Below, piece after piece: positions 1 to 7,640 of a DNA stretch of 13,084 nt. The number at the start of each line of letters is the position of its first letter. Within the stretch, counting starts at the first letter, position 1. Source of the stretch: Bacillota bacterium (GTDB taxonomy: Bacteria > Bacillota > Clostridia > Clostridiales > Clostridiaceae); contig JAEXSY010000160.1 of the NCBI GenBank assembly GCA_023440105.1, forward strand, positions 1 to 13,084. Direction: 5' to 3'. The notes under the pieces were generated by a model. That model saw only the letters and a program-made list of their open reading frames with translations, was not told the origin of the DNA and made no database searches. A program made the translations under genes and the position numbers.

Positions 1-185
1 AGCATAATGCAGCGAGCCACATTATTTCCCACATGCTGTGCTACCTCCATGACGGTTCTTGTACCGTCATTATCAAGCTCCAAAGCTTCCTTTATACGGG
101 GGAGATACCCGGCCTCAAAGGTTACATCAACTACAGGGCCTGCAATTCGTACTATTTTTCCAATGTGTATTGACTGCTTTTTCAT
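1..185 (-). CDS. atpD: F1 ATP synthase subunit beta, N-terminal fragment (runs off the left edge)
   Basis: This is the start of the catalytic beta subunit of F1. Reading the minus strand from the ATG at 185-183 gives MKKQSIHIGKIVRIAGPVVD, followed by VTFEAGYLPRIKEALEL and then RTVMEVAQHVGNNVARCIML at the edge. This is the typical beta-barrel N-terminal domain of AtpD, with the IGKIVRIAGPVVDVTF signature. About 61 codons are present; the nucleotide-binding and C-terminal domains lie outside the window. The start overlaps the atpG stop in an ATGA arrangement (positions 185-182), which points to translational coupling within the atp operon. The identity is very secure from the motif and the gene order. 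atpC (epsilon) would be expected further left but cannot be seen. Confidence 0.96.
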   Translation of the reverse strand, partial: MKKQSIHIGKIVRIAGPVVDVTFEAGYLPRIKEALELDNDGTRTVMEVAQHVGNNVARCIM

Positions 186-1099
186 GATAACGAATTATCT
201 CCTTCCTTAAACTTCATTTTTTTCTTATTCTTCTGTGCTCTTGCTCCGCTGACCACCTCTGTAATTTCCTGGGTTATATTGGCCTGACGCAGCCGGTTAT
301 AAACAATGGACATTTCCTGGAGCATGATCTTAGCATTTCTTGTGGCACTCTCCATGGCCATAACACGGGCATTCTGCTCACTGGTATAGGACTCCATAAG
401 GGCGGCGAATATAAAGCCAGTTAAATAGTCCGGAACCAGAGCGGAAACAATCTCTTCTGCAGAAGGATATATGGGGAGCTCTGAGGCTGCCTCGCTGTCT
501 TCAAAATCCCCCCTGCACAGGGGAAGCAGCTTTTCAATAATAGTTTTTGAAGAAATGGCACTTTCATTTTTTGTGTAGATCACGTATATTTCATCAGATT
601 TCCTGTTCAGGTACATATCTACCAGCTCATCTGCAATAAGCCTTGCTTTTTTCAAGGTGGGATTGGAGGCAGTAAACTGAAAATCCTTTTTTAGATTATG
701 CTCCTTCTTGGAGAAAAAATGGTATCCGAATATACCAACAGTACAGAAGCAGCTGTCTTCTGCTCCGTTCTTCTCCATGTGTTCTAGTGCGAGCCTGCAT
801 ACATTGTGATTGTAGGCTCCTGCCAGCCCCTTGTCTCCTGTTATCACTAAATAACATATTTTTCTCTTTGAGATTTCCTTACTTTCCTCATCTTCAAAGA
901 AGGTATAGGGAGCACTGGGAAATCTCTTGATTATGTCATTCATGGTCTTCTGGAGCTCTTCAAAGAACGGCTCCGTTTTATTCAGTGCTCTTTTAGCCTG
1001 CTTCAATTTAGTGGTAGAAATCATATGCATTGCGTTGGTTATCTTCATGGTATCCCTAACGCTGTTCATCCTGTTTTTAATCTCTCTAACATCTGCCAT
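182..1099 (-). CDS. atpG: F1 ATP synthase subunit gamma
   Basis: This encodes the central rotary shaft of F1, which couples c-ring rotation to the catalytic sites on beta. The 305-residue product is slightly longer than the usual 285-290. It starts MADVREIKNRMNSVRDTMKI, the N-terminal coiled-coil helix of gamma, followed by TNAMHMISTTKLKQA. The central Rossmann-like part contains ITGDKGLAGAYNHNV (about residues 87-101). The C-terminal helix contains ESYTSEQNARVMAMESATRN and ends with the ITQEITEVVSGA signature (about residues 275-287). A short lysine-rich tail follows. The ATG at 1099 has AGG eight bases upstream, and the gene starts 5 bp after the atpA stop. It ends in a 4-bp overlap with atpD. 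I see no sign of damage. Confidence 0.97.
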   Translation of the reverse strand: MADVREIKNRMNSVRDTMKITNAMHMISTTKLKQAKRALNKTEPFFEELQKTMNDIIKRFPSAPYTFFEDEESKEISKRKICYLVITGDKGLAGAYNHNVCRLALEHMEKNGAEDSCFCTVGIFGYHFFSKKEHNLKKDFQFTASNPTLKKARLIADELVDMYLNRKSDEIYVIYTKNESAISSKTIIEKLLPLCRGDFEDSEAASELPIYPSAEEIVSALVPDYLTGFIFAALMESYTSEQNARVMAMESATRNAKIMLQEMSIVYNRLRQANITQEITEVVSGARAQKNKKKMKFKEGDNSLS

Positions 1100-1104
1100 A
1101 GCTG

Positions 1105-2853
1105 TTACCTGCTTATATATTCTTTTGCCGTGGTAATAATCTTTTCTCTAAGCTCATCAGATAGCTGCCTGGTTGTTTCAATCTCCTGTACGATTTCCGG
1201 ATGCTCCTGGTGATAGAACTTAAGAATTTCTCCCTGGAACTTTTTGATATTGTGGGTTTCTACTCCTACCATTATCTTGTTAGTAGCCAGGACAAGAGAC
1301 AGCACCTGATCACACATGGACATAGGATGGGCCAGAGGCTGCTTCAGAAGCTCCATGAGGCCGCTTCCGTAGGTGAGCTGCATCTTGGTGGCATCATCTA
1401 GATCAGAGCTGAACTGAGTGAAAACCTCCATTTCCCTGTACTGCGCCAGGTCGATTCTTACGCTTCCTGCGGCCTTTTTCATTGCCTTTGTCTGGGCTGC
1501 GCCACCAACACGGGATACGGAAAGTCCTACATTAACAGCAGGCCTTATTCCTGAGAAGAAGAGACTGCTTTCTAGGAATATCTGTCCGTCGGTTATTGAT
1601 ATAACATTGGTTGGTATGTATGCACTAACGTCACCAGCCTGGGTTTCTATTATGGGCAGTGCTGTTATGGAGCCGCCGCCGAAATTCTCGTTAAGCCTTG
1701 CAGAACGCTCGAGAAGCCTTGAATGGAGGTAGAAAACATCTCCGGGGTAGGCTTCTCTACCAGGAGAGCGTTCCAGGAGCAGTGAGATTGCACGGTATGC
1801 AACGGCATGCTTGGACAGGTCATCATAGACTATCAGTACGTCCTTTCCCTGGCGCATAAAATGCTCCGCCATGGCCGTTCCGGAATAGGGTGCTATGTAC
1901 TGAAGGGTAGCCGTATCACTGGCTGTTGAGGATACAACAGTGGTATACTCCATGGCACCATTCTGCTTCAGAGTGGTTACAAGCTTTGCCACGGTAGAAG
2001 CCTTCTGGCCTATGGCAACATAGATGCAAATAACATCCTTTCCCTTCTGGTTGATTATAGTATCCATGGCTATGGAGGTCTTACCGGTCTGCCTGTCCCC
2101 TATGATAAGCTCTCTCTGACCTCTTCCTATGGGGAACATGGAGTCTATGGATAATATCCCTGTTTCCAGGGGCACATTAACAGCTCTTCTTTCAACAATT
2201 CCCGGTGCCTTGGACTCGATGGGGCGGTAATCCTCTCCCTTTATTATCCCTAAACCGTCTATGGGATTTCCAAGAGCATCCACTACCCTTCCCAGGAAGT
2301 CCTTTCCTACCTTAACTCCAGCCTTCTTTCCGGAGCCCACAACTCTAGAGCCCTCCATGATGTCGTTGTCACGGCCGAAGAGTATACAGCCAATCTCGTC
2401 CTCTCTTATATCCTGTACCATACCCTTTGTACCTGTTTCAAAAATCACGATTTCTCCGTACATTACATGGTCCAGGCCTTTTATCGTTGCAATGCCATCA
2501 CCCAGGAAGGTTACATGACCAACCTCTCTACCGTCTACAGAAAATTCTGTACTTTCAATTTCCTCTTTAACTATAGATATTATGTCCTCAGGGCACTTTA
2601 TCTTTTCACAAATACCTTCTTTAATATGAGCCTTCAGCTGGCGGAGCTTTTCCTTTGTGCTCCAGTCATACTCCTCGTTACCTATCTTCAGCACAAAGCC
2701 TCCTATAAGATCCTTTCTTTCCTCCAGAATAAGATTAACATCTTCAGCACTGCACCTGTCATTTATAAAGGATCTTATGCCGGCTATCTGCTCCTCTGTA
2801 GGGGGGGTAACATATAGAAGCCTTGCTTCTACTCTATTTATGTCCTTCGCCAT
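1105..2853 (-). CDS. atpA: F1 ATP synthase alpha subunit with N-terminal delta C-terminal domain (delta-alpha fusion)
   Basis: This encodes the non-catalytic nucleotide-binding alpha subunit, but with an unusual front end. Residues ~1-78 read as the C-terminal domain of the delta/OSCP subunit: VEARLLYVTPPTEEQ, then KDLIGGFVLKIGNEEYD, then EKLRQLKAHI. This matches the delta pattern V.P.TEEQ, D..L.GGF.(V/L).IG...YDGS and KL..L...L. The alpha N-terminal helix follows (CPEDIISIVKEEIE), then the beta-barrel, Walker A GDRQTGKT (about residues 252-259; E. coli alpha has it at 169-176), the Walker B region DVLIVYDDLSKHAVAYR, the LLLERSPGREAYPGD motif and the VNVGLSVSRVGG arginine segment. Length is 582 residues against about 500 for ordinary alpha, the excess being the delta domain. 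I chose the ATG at 2853 because AGGTGG lies 5 bases upstream; a GTG at 2862 would add three residues but has poor spacing. The start overlaps the atpF end by 20 bp. No separate atpH gene exists in the cluster, and the delta N-terminal bundle is missing. Confidence 0.97.
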   Translation of the reverse strand: MAKDINRVEARLLYVTPPTEEQIAGIRSFINDRCSAEDVNLILEERKDLIGGFVLKIGNEEYDWSTKEKLRQLKAHIKEGICEKIKCPEDIISIVKEEIESTEFSVDGREVGHVTFLGDGIATIKGLDHVMYGEIVIFETGTKGMVQDIREDEIGCILFGRDNDIMEGSRVVGSGKKAGVKVGKDFLGRVVDALGNPIDGLGIIKGEDYRPIESKAPGIVERRAVNVPLETGILSIDSMFPIGRGQRELIIGDRQTGKTSIAMDTIINQKGKDVICIYVAIGQKASTVAKLVTTLKQNGAMEYTTVVSSTASDTATLQYIAPYSGTAMAEHFMRQGKDVLIVYDDLSKHAVAYRAISLLLERSPGREAYPGDVFYLHSRLLERSARLNENFGGGSITALPIIETQAGDVSAYIPTNVISITDGQIFLESSLFFSGIRPAVNVGLSVSRVGGAAQTKAMKKAAGSVRIDLAQYREMEVFTQFSSDLDDATKMQLTYGSGLMELLKQPLAHPMSMCDQVLSLVLATNKIMVGVETHNIKKFQGEILKFYHQEHPEIVQEIETTRQLSDELREKIITTAKEYISR

Positions 2854-3334
2854 CACTTCCACCTACCTTGACTAAAAAATCATCATACAGCTCACAGTCT
2901 CTGCTAAGCGTAGCTTTGTCATTGATAATTTTCTCAGCGGCCTCCATGGCTAACATTCCAATTTCATCCTTAAGGTTTACCAGAGCATTTTCATTCTCTC
3001 TGGCAATCTTTTTCTCAGCTTTTATCATTATCTTCTGAGCCTCAGCGTTTGCTTTTTCTATTATAGCTTCGTAAGCAAGCTCCCCCTTCTTTTTGGACTC
3101 TTCAATAATAGCCTGATATTCTGCATTTCCCATGAGCAGCTTTTCCTCGTACTGGGCCTTTAATTCATTTGCCTGCTTTTCTATTTCAGCCGAGTTATTC
3201 AGCTGGGCCTCTACGAGGCTCCTGCGCTTTTCAATGATTCCAAGAACAGGCTTGAACAAAAACTTCTTCATAAGTACATATAATATTAATAAATTTATTA
3301 TGGTAAATAAAAGGTTCCAATCCAGTCTAAGCAC
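2834..3334 (-). CDS. atpF: Fo ATP synthase subunit b
   Basis: This encodes the peripheral stalk subunit, which dimerises and links Fo subunit a to F1 through delta. The product has 166 residues, normal for b. One N-terminal membrane segment (DWNLLFTIINLLILYVLMKKFLF) is followed by the characteristic FKPVLGIIEKRR and a long charged coiled coil (about residues 35-140) rich in A, E, K and Q. The C-terminus (NDKATLSRDCELYDDFLVKV) is the usual b ending, so the missing delta N-terminal domain has not been moved onto b. The start is GTG at 3334 with AGGAG nine bases upstream. It begins 38 bp after atpE, and its last 20 bp overlap the start of the delta-alpha fusion gene. Confidence 0.95.
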   Translation of the reverse strand: MLRLDWNLLFTIINLLILYVLMKKFLFKPVLGIIEKRRSLVEAQLNNSAEIEKQANELKAQYEEKLLMGNAEYQAIIEESKKKGELAYEAIIEKANAEAQKIMIKAEKKIARENENALVNLKDEIGMLAMEAAEKIINDKATLSRDCELYDDFLVKVGGSDGEGHK

Positions 3335-3372
3335 CTATATACACTCCTTTGTCTATTATTTAAGCAGCAGAA

Positions 3373-3597
3373 TTATTTAAGGAACAGTATTATCAATAGG
3401 GCTATAACGAAACCATAAATAGCGGTTGCTTCTGCCAGGGCAGCACCCAAAAGCAATATCTTACTGATCTTGCCTTCTGCTTCCGGCTGTCTTGCTACAG
3501 CCTCCGAAGCCTTCGCTGTGGCAACGCCTATACCTATACCTGCTCCTACTCCTGTTAATACTGCTACAGCAGCACCAATTGCTATTAATTGTGACAT
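3373..3597 (-). CDS. atpE: Fo ATP synthase subunit c (proteolipid)
   Basis: This encodes the c-ring subunit that carries the translocated ion. The product is a 74-residue two-helix hairpin. Helix 1 holds the glycine-rich GVGAGIGIGVATAKA, the polar loop is ARQPEA, and helix 2 holds the ion-binding glutamate E56 in LAEATAIYGFVIAL. Aligned by eye on the ARQPEA loop with the Ilyobacter tartaricus Na+-type c subunit, Gln32 corresponds to Ile23, Val63 to Leu54 and Ser66 to Ala57, while Thr58 and Tyr61 are kept. The key Na+ ligands are thus missing and H+ coupling is the better inference. The ATG at 3597 lies downstream of AAGGAG and GAAGG purine stretches. The gene sits 33 bp after atpB. Confidence 0.96.
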   Translation of the reverse strand: MSQLIAIGAAVAVLTGVGAGIGIGVATAKASEAVARQPEAEGKISKILLLGAALAEATAIYGFVIALLIILFLK

Positions 3598-3630
3598 AAC
3601 CTTCTTCTCTCCTTCTTTTATCTTAAAATT

Positions 3631-4326
3631 TTATTCAATGGCTTCTTTGATGAACAAAGAGGTTAAAAATACGAATACGTAAGCCTGAATCAAGGCATCG
3701 AATACATCGAAATACAGGCTAAATGCTACGGGCACCCCTACAGGGATAATTATCTTTATAAGCTCCATAACCACAAAGGCTCCCAGTATGTTACCAAAAA
3801 GTCGCATACACAAAGATAGCGGCCTTATGAGTATTTCAAGGAAATTTATCGGAGCTACTATTGCAATAGGTTCGGCCTTTTTCTTGAAATAGCCCTTAAC
3901 TCCGGCCTTTGAGATGGTCGCTGCCTCAATGAGCACTATGCTCATTATTGCAAGGCCCAGGGTAACGGATAAATCTTTTGTGGGAGGCTTCATACCGAGA
4001 AGTCCTATAGTGTTGGCCGTCCCGAGATATATGATAACCGTCATGAGATATGGTATGTACTTTCTTCCATGCTCTCCTATGATATCATCGAAGAATTTAT
4101 AGAGCCATTCCACGGCAAACTCGATAGCCAACTGCCTCTTCCCAGGGTTTTCAACCACGAGATTGCGGGTCAGCACTATGGATATTATGGTAAGTGCCGC
4201 CATTATGAACCAGGTTATTACTGTTGACTCTGAAACTCCGATACCACCTAAGATAGGAATTGTGAATACTGTTTCACAGTTGAGCATTTCTAATAGTTCT
4301 TCAGATAAATGTTCCGTAATAAACAC
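3631..4326 (-). CDS. atpB: Fo ATP synthase subunit a
   Basis: This encodes the membrane stator subunit that forms the two half-channels for ion flow against the c-ring. The 231-residue product has several hydrophobic helices. It keeps the hallmark segment IRPLSLCMRLFGNILGA, with the essential arginine at R175, and the C-terminal DALIQAYVFVFLTSLFI, with the conserved Gln at 214. The start is a GTG at 4326 preceded by AGGAAAGG; the only other nearby initiator, an ATG at 4328, is in another frame and gives an 11-residue peptide. It is the first atp gene here. No atpI or atpZ precedes it. Instead, the nhaC-like gene ends only 12 bp upstream, suggesting a shared transcript. Confidence 0.95.
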   Translation of the reverse strand: MFITEHLSEELLEMLNCETVFTIPILGGIGVSESTVITWFIMAALTIISIVLTRNLVVENPGKRQLAIEFAVEWLYKFFDDIIGEHGRKYIPYLMTVIIYLGTANTIGLLGMKPPTKDLSVTLGLAIMSIVLIEAATISKAGVKGYFKKKAEPIAIVAPINFLEILIRPLSLCMRLFGNILGAFVVMELIKIIIPVGVPVAFSLYFDVFDALIQAYVFVFLTSLFIKEAIE

Positions 4327-4338
4327 ATCCTTTCCTAA

Positions 4339-5916
4339 TTACAGTAATTTATCAATATGTTTATATCTTTTTAAAAATACCACAATCCCTATCATCAATA
4401 TACCTGCACACAATAAAGGTACATAGGGATTATGAATAAAACCAGTGATTATATAAGCAACTCCGCTGATTGAAGCCACAATATAAGCATAAGGCAGCTG
4501 TGATACAACGTGATCAATATGATTACAATCAGCTCCTACAGAGGAAAGTATCGTAGTATCTGCCAAAGGGGAACAATGATCTCCAAATATTGCACCGGCT
4601 AATGTAGCTCCTAGTACTGCTGCTATCTGAGGTGGTGAAATCTGTGCACATACGGTAATCGATGTTGGAAGCATTATGGCTAGGGTTCCCCAGGAAGCTC
4701 CAGTGGAAAATGCTATAATTGCTGTTACTAAAAAAACAGTACCTGTAAGTAATGAGGCAGGTAAGTTATTTGCCGCAAGATTGGCAATAAAGGATGCAGT
4801 GTTTAAGTAATCATTACTTAATACAGTAGAAAATGTCCAGGCTAGTACCAAAAGAATTATAGATGGGAGCATTTCCTTAGTCCCACTCATACAGGAATCA
4901 ATAAAGCTATTCATGGTAATAATTTTTTTTGAGATAAACAAAACTGCCATTACACACAGGGTTATTATACCGGAATACACCAAAGCCAAAGCCGCATCAC
5001 AGTTGGAAAGCGCTGTCACTATACTCCTGGTACTATCGGGAAAGCCACCGCTTACTAGCATCGCTAATATAGCAGAAAATACCAAAAGACATATGACAAA
5101 TAATATATCTCCTATGGAAGCTCTCTTTTTGTATTTAACCTCAGAGTTAACTTCTGAATTAGTTGCCTTTGTGCTATCAAAGCCCGTTTTGCGGAAAGAA
5201 TCTTCGAATTTTTTCATAGGACCTATATCAATATTGAGAGTAATAACTAAAATCACCATCAAAAGAGTCAGTAGAGCATAATAATTGTATGGAATGGATG
5301 ATATAAAGGCTACTATCCCACGGAGTTCAAAATCATGTTGTACTAGCACAGGATTCATCATAGAAATAACAGTTGCAACCCAACTAGACATTGGAAACAA
5401 TATGGTTACAGGAGCTGCAGTTGAGTCAATAATATAAGCAAGCTTTGCTCTGGATACCTTATACTCATCGGTTAAAGGTCTCATCATACTGCCTACAGTA
5501 AGAGAGTTAAAGTAATCATCAATAAAAATAATACATCCCATAATAAAAGCAGCAATCTGTGCCTGTTTTCCCGAATGAATATTCTTTTGGGCCCAAGCTG
5601 CCATAGCATCAGTTCCACCGATACTTGCTAAAATATTAATTATTCCTCCTAATAATGCAAGAAAAATTAATAACTTCACATTTTCTGTGTTACTCAATAC
5701 CTCTGTAAATGTATTTACTATTTCATGTAATACCTGTCCTCCCATACCTAATAGAGAGGATGAAGCCTCAGCTTCATCCTTAGGAAATATGATATATATG
5801 GAAAAGCCCGCCACTATACCTAATAACAGTGAAGTATATACCTCCCGGTGCTTAATAGCCCATATGATTGCAATAATAGGAGGAATAATGGATAAATATC
5901 CATATGTGCTTCCCAA
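4339..5916 (-). CDS. NhaC-family Na+/H+ (or substrate/cation) antiporter
   Basis: This is a polytopic inner-membrane secondary transporter of the NhaC family (ion transporter superfamily). The roughly 525-residue product has many hydrophobic helices. Visible NhaC-type motifs, counted from the start used here, are CIIFIDDYFNSLTVGSMMRP (about 128-147), IDSTAAPVTILFPMSSWVA (about 163-181), AFSTGASWGTLAIMLPTS (about 402-419) and GDHCSPLADTTILSS (about 445-459). Known members exchange Na+ for H+ or couple cations to carboxylates or amino acids, so substrate is not settled. I prefer the TTG at 5916, which has AGGGGTGAT just upstream with good spacing; the longer GTG start at 5925 overlaps that ribosome binding site. 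It lies 18 bp after the amidohydrolase gene and 12 bp before atpB. A role in exporting a product or in ion homeostasis for the permease/hydrolase pair is inference. Confidence 0.9.
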   Translation of the reverse strand: MGSTYGYLSIIPPIIAIIWAIKHREVYTSLLLGIVAGFSIYIIFPKDEAEASSSLLGMGGQVLHEIVNTFTEVLSNTENVKLLIFLALLGGIINILASIGGTDAMAAWAQKNIHSGKQAQIAAFIMGCIIFIDDYFNSLTVGSMMRPLTDEYKVSRAKLAYIIDSTAAPVTILFPMSSWVATVISMMNPVLVQHDFELRGIVAFISSIPYNYYALLTLLMVILVITLNIDIGPMKKFEDSFRKTGFDSTKATNSEVNSEVKYKKRASIGDILFVICLLVFSAILAMLVSGGFPDSTRSIVTALSNCDAALALVYSGIITLCVMAVLFISKKIITMNSFIDSCMSGTKEMLPSIILLVLAWTFSTVLSNDYLNTASFIANLAANNLPASLLTGTVFLVTAIIAFSTGASWGTLAIMLPTSITVCAQISPPQIAAVLGATLAGAIFGDHCSPLADTTILSSVGADCNHIDHVVSQLPYAYIVASISGVAYIITGFIHNPYVPLLCAGILMIGIVVFLKRYKHIDKLL

Positions 5917-5934
5917 AAGTATCACCCCTAGTTA

Positions 5935-7599
5935 TTATTTAGAATAAACCAATTTTCCTTGGAAGTATGTTTGTTCCACCATAGCAGTGCCTATATCCTC
6001 AGATGGTATCTCTAAAATATTTTTGTCTACTACTATCATATCAGCATATTTTCCTACTTCTATTGATCCGGAAATATCTTCAACAAAGTTTGCATAAGCC
6101 TGATTTATAGTAAAGGAATCAATCATATCCTTAACCTCTGCTCTTTCTTCAGGCCATAATGGTTCATGGAATTTAGGATCCTCATAATCAAATATCCATG
6201 GATGATAATTATCGGGGGCTATACGAGTAACTCCAATTTCTATACCTACAAATGGATTTGGAACAGCAGTAATCGGGTAATCACTAGCATTTGCTACGCA
6301 GGCACCAGCCTTAAAGAAGCAGTTTATAGGGAAGGTCTTTGCTGCACGATCCATTCCTATGTAGGTTCCATTAACGAAATATGTCTCGTCTATCTGTGCC
6401 CAATATGAATTTGTCATAGCCACAACTCCCAGTTCTTTAAAACGAGGAACATCGGCAGGATCTACCAGGAATATATGGGTAATGCAGTGTCTTGCATCTC
6501 TCTTACCATTTTGTCCCTGTGCATACTCCACAGCATTTAAGGACTGCTTTACAGCAGCATCTCCGGCACAATGTACATGAATCCCCATCCCAGCCTTATC
6601 CACAGCTGCAACCACTGAATTCATATTATCTGGTGACCAAATCTGGTCTCCATACCAAACCTCAGGACGTCCCTCTGCTTTTGCATAGGGTTTAAGTAAA
6701 AAGCCTGTAAGACTTTCCAAAACACCATCCATGAAGAATTTAACACCATTTATTTTGAATAGTTTTCCATTATTATCTCTGTCTCTTGCTTCAACAATCT
6801 CCTTAACCTGCTCTGCTCCTCGATGTGGATCTGCCCAATATGCACCACGCATATGCATAGTTAACTTATTTTCAGCGTCTAGTTCCTTTAAAGCCTCAAT
6901 AGAATTACTGTTAACCATAAGCCATGGGTCATAAGCTCCAGTGAAGCCCCTGCTGTGTGCAAGCTCCTGATAAGCTAATATACCTTTTTTATAGTCTTCA
7001 ACGGAGAAATCTGGCAGAGAATCAAGAATTAAATCCTGTGCAGATTCACGGAAGCATCCATAAGGACTCCCATCCTCTTCCCTTTCAATACGCCCGTTCT
7101 GAGGGTCTGGGGTTTCTGCTGTAATTCCTGCAAGCTCAATAGCCTTAGTATTTGCCCACAAAGAATGAAGGGTTTCTGCTTGTACTACAATTGGTATCTC
7201 TGTAGATACCTTATCTAATGCACGTCTGCATGGGCCAATACCAGGGAAGCAAGCTTCAAGATATCCCTGTCCACGAAGCACCTTTGTTTCTGGATTTTCC
7301 TCTAGGTATTTTTTACAGGCCTCAACATATTCTTCCTCTGTGTTCATTCCTGCTAAATTAATACCTACAACTGTAGAGGTAGCCTTAGTATAATGAGCAT
7401 GTCCTTCAAAGAATGATGGAAGCACCATCTTTCCATTTAAATCAATGACTTCAGCTGCATCTCCATAGGAAGCCATTGCTTCTTCATTAGAACCTACAAA
7501 AATTATCTTTCCACCATTAACAGCAACAGCCTGAGCCATAGTATGGTTTTTATCAGCAGTATAAATACAACCATTAATAAAAAGCTTATTAACTTTCAT
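5935..7599 (-). CDS. YtcJ-like metal-dependent amidohydrolase (amidohydrolase family 3)
   Basis: This 554-residue protein belongs to the amidohydrolase superfamily and resembles YtcJ and N-substituted formamide deformylase. It has the usual layout of a small beta-sandwich (residues 1-60 plus the C-terminal SGSIEVGKYADMIVVDKNI) around a TIM barrel. Metal-site candidates are H67 and H69 in SFFEGHAHY, the VKFFMDG lysine segment (K287), H341/H343 in GIHVHCAGD, H371/H375 in RHCITHIF and D440 in ASDYPI. The first motif reads FFEGHAH rather than the common GFxDxHxH, a mild deviation. No signal peptide is visible, so it is probably cytoplasmic. It is likely to hydrolyse an amide, N-formyl or N-acyl bond in a small molecule imported by the permease encoded just upstream; the substrate is unknown. 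The ATG has AGGAG seven bases upstream. The family is secure, the reaction is not. Confidence 0.9.
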   Translation of the reverse strand: MKVNKLFINGCIYTADKNHTMAQAVAVNGGKIIFVGSNEEAMASYGDAAEVIDLNGKMVLPSFFEGHAHYTKATSTVVGINLAGMNTEEEYVEACKKYLEENPETKVLRGQGYLEACFPGIGPCRRALDKVSTEIPIVVQAETLHSLWANTKAIELAGITAETPDPQNGRIEREEDGSPYGCFRESAQDLILDSLPDFSVEDYKKGILAYQELAHSRGFTGAYDPWLMVNSNSIEALKELDAENKLTMHMRGAYWADPHRGAEQVKEIVEARDRDNNGKLFKINGVKFFMDGVLESLTGFLLKPYAKAEGRPEVWYGDQIWSPDNMNSVVAAVDKAGMGIHVHCAGDAAVKQSLNAVEYAQGQNGKRDARHCITHIFLVDPADVPRFKELGVVAMTNSYWAQIDETYFVNGTYIGMDRAAKTFPINCFFKAGACVANASDYPITAVPNPFVGIEIGVTRIAPDNYHPWIFDYEDPKFHEPLWPEERAEVKDMIDSFTINQAYANFVEDISGSIEVGKYADMIVVDKNILEIPSEDIGTAMVEQTYFQGKLVYSK

Positions 7600-7640
7600 A
7601 TAATCACTCCTATTTTATATGTAACTACTAATTCATTATG

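Noticed and set aside
7..210. Plus-strand open frames opposite atpD, atpA, the amidohydrolase and other genes
   Set aside because: They mirror well-recognised genes on the minus strand, show no family motifs and lack proper ribosome binding sites.
2854..2862. Three-codon longer start (GTG at 2862) for the delta-alpha fusion gene
   Set aside because: The ATG at 2853 has AGGTGG five bases upstream; the GTG would overlap that element and has only a weak AAGG too close to it.
2834..3334. Possibility that the missing delta N-terminal domain is fused to subunit b
   Set aside because: b has normal length (166 residues) and ends with the usual short C-terminal segment; no extra helical-bundle domain follows.
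5917..5925. GTG at 5925 as the start of the NhaC-family gene
   Set aside because: It lies inside the best ribosome binding sequence (AGGGGTGAT), which instead is ideally spaced for the TTG at 5916.
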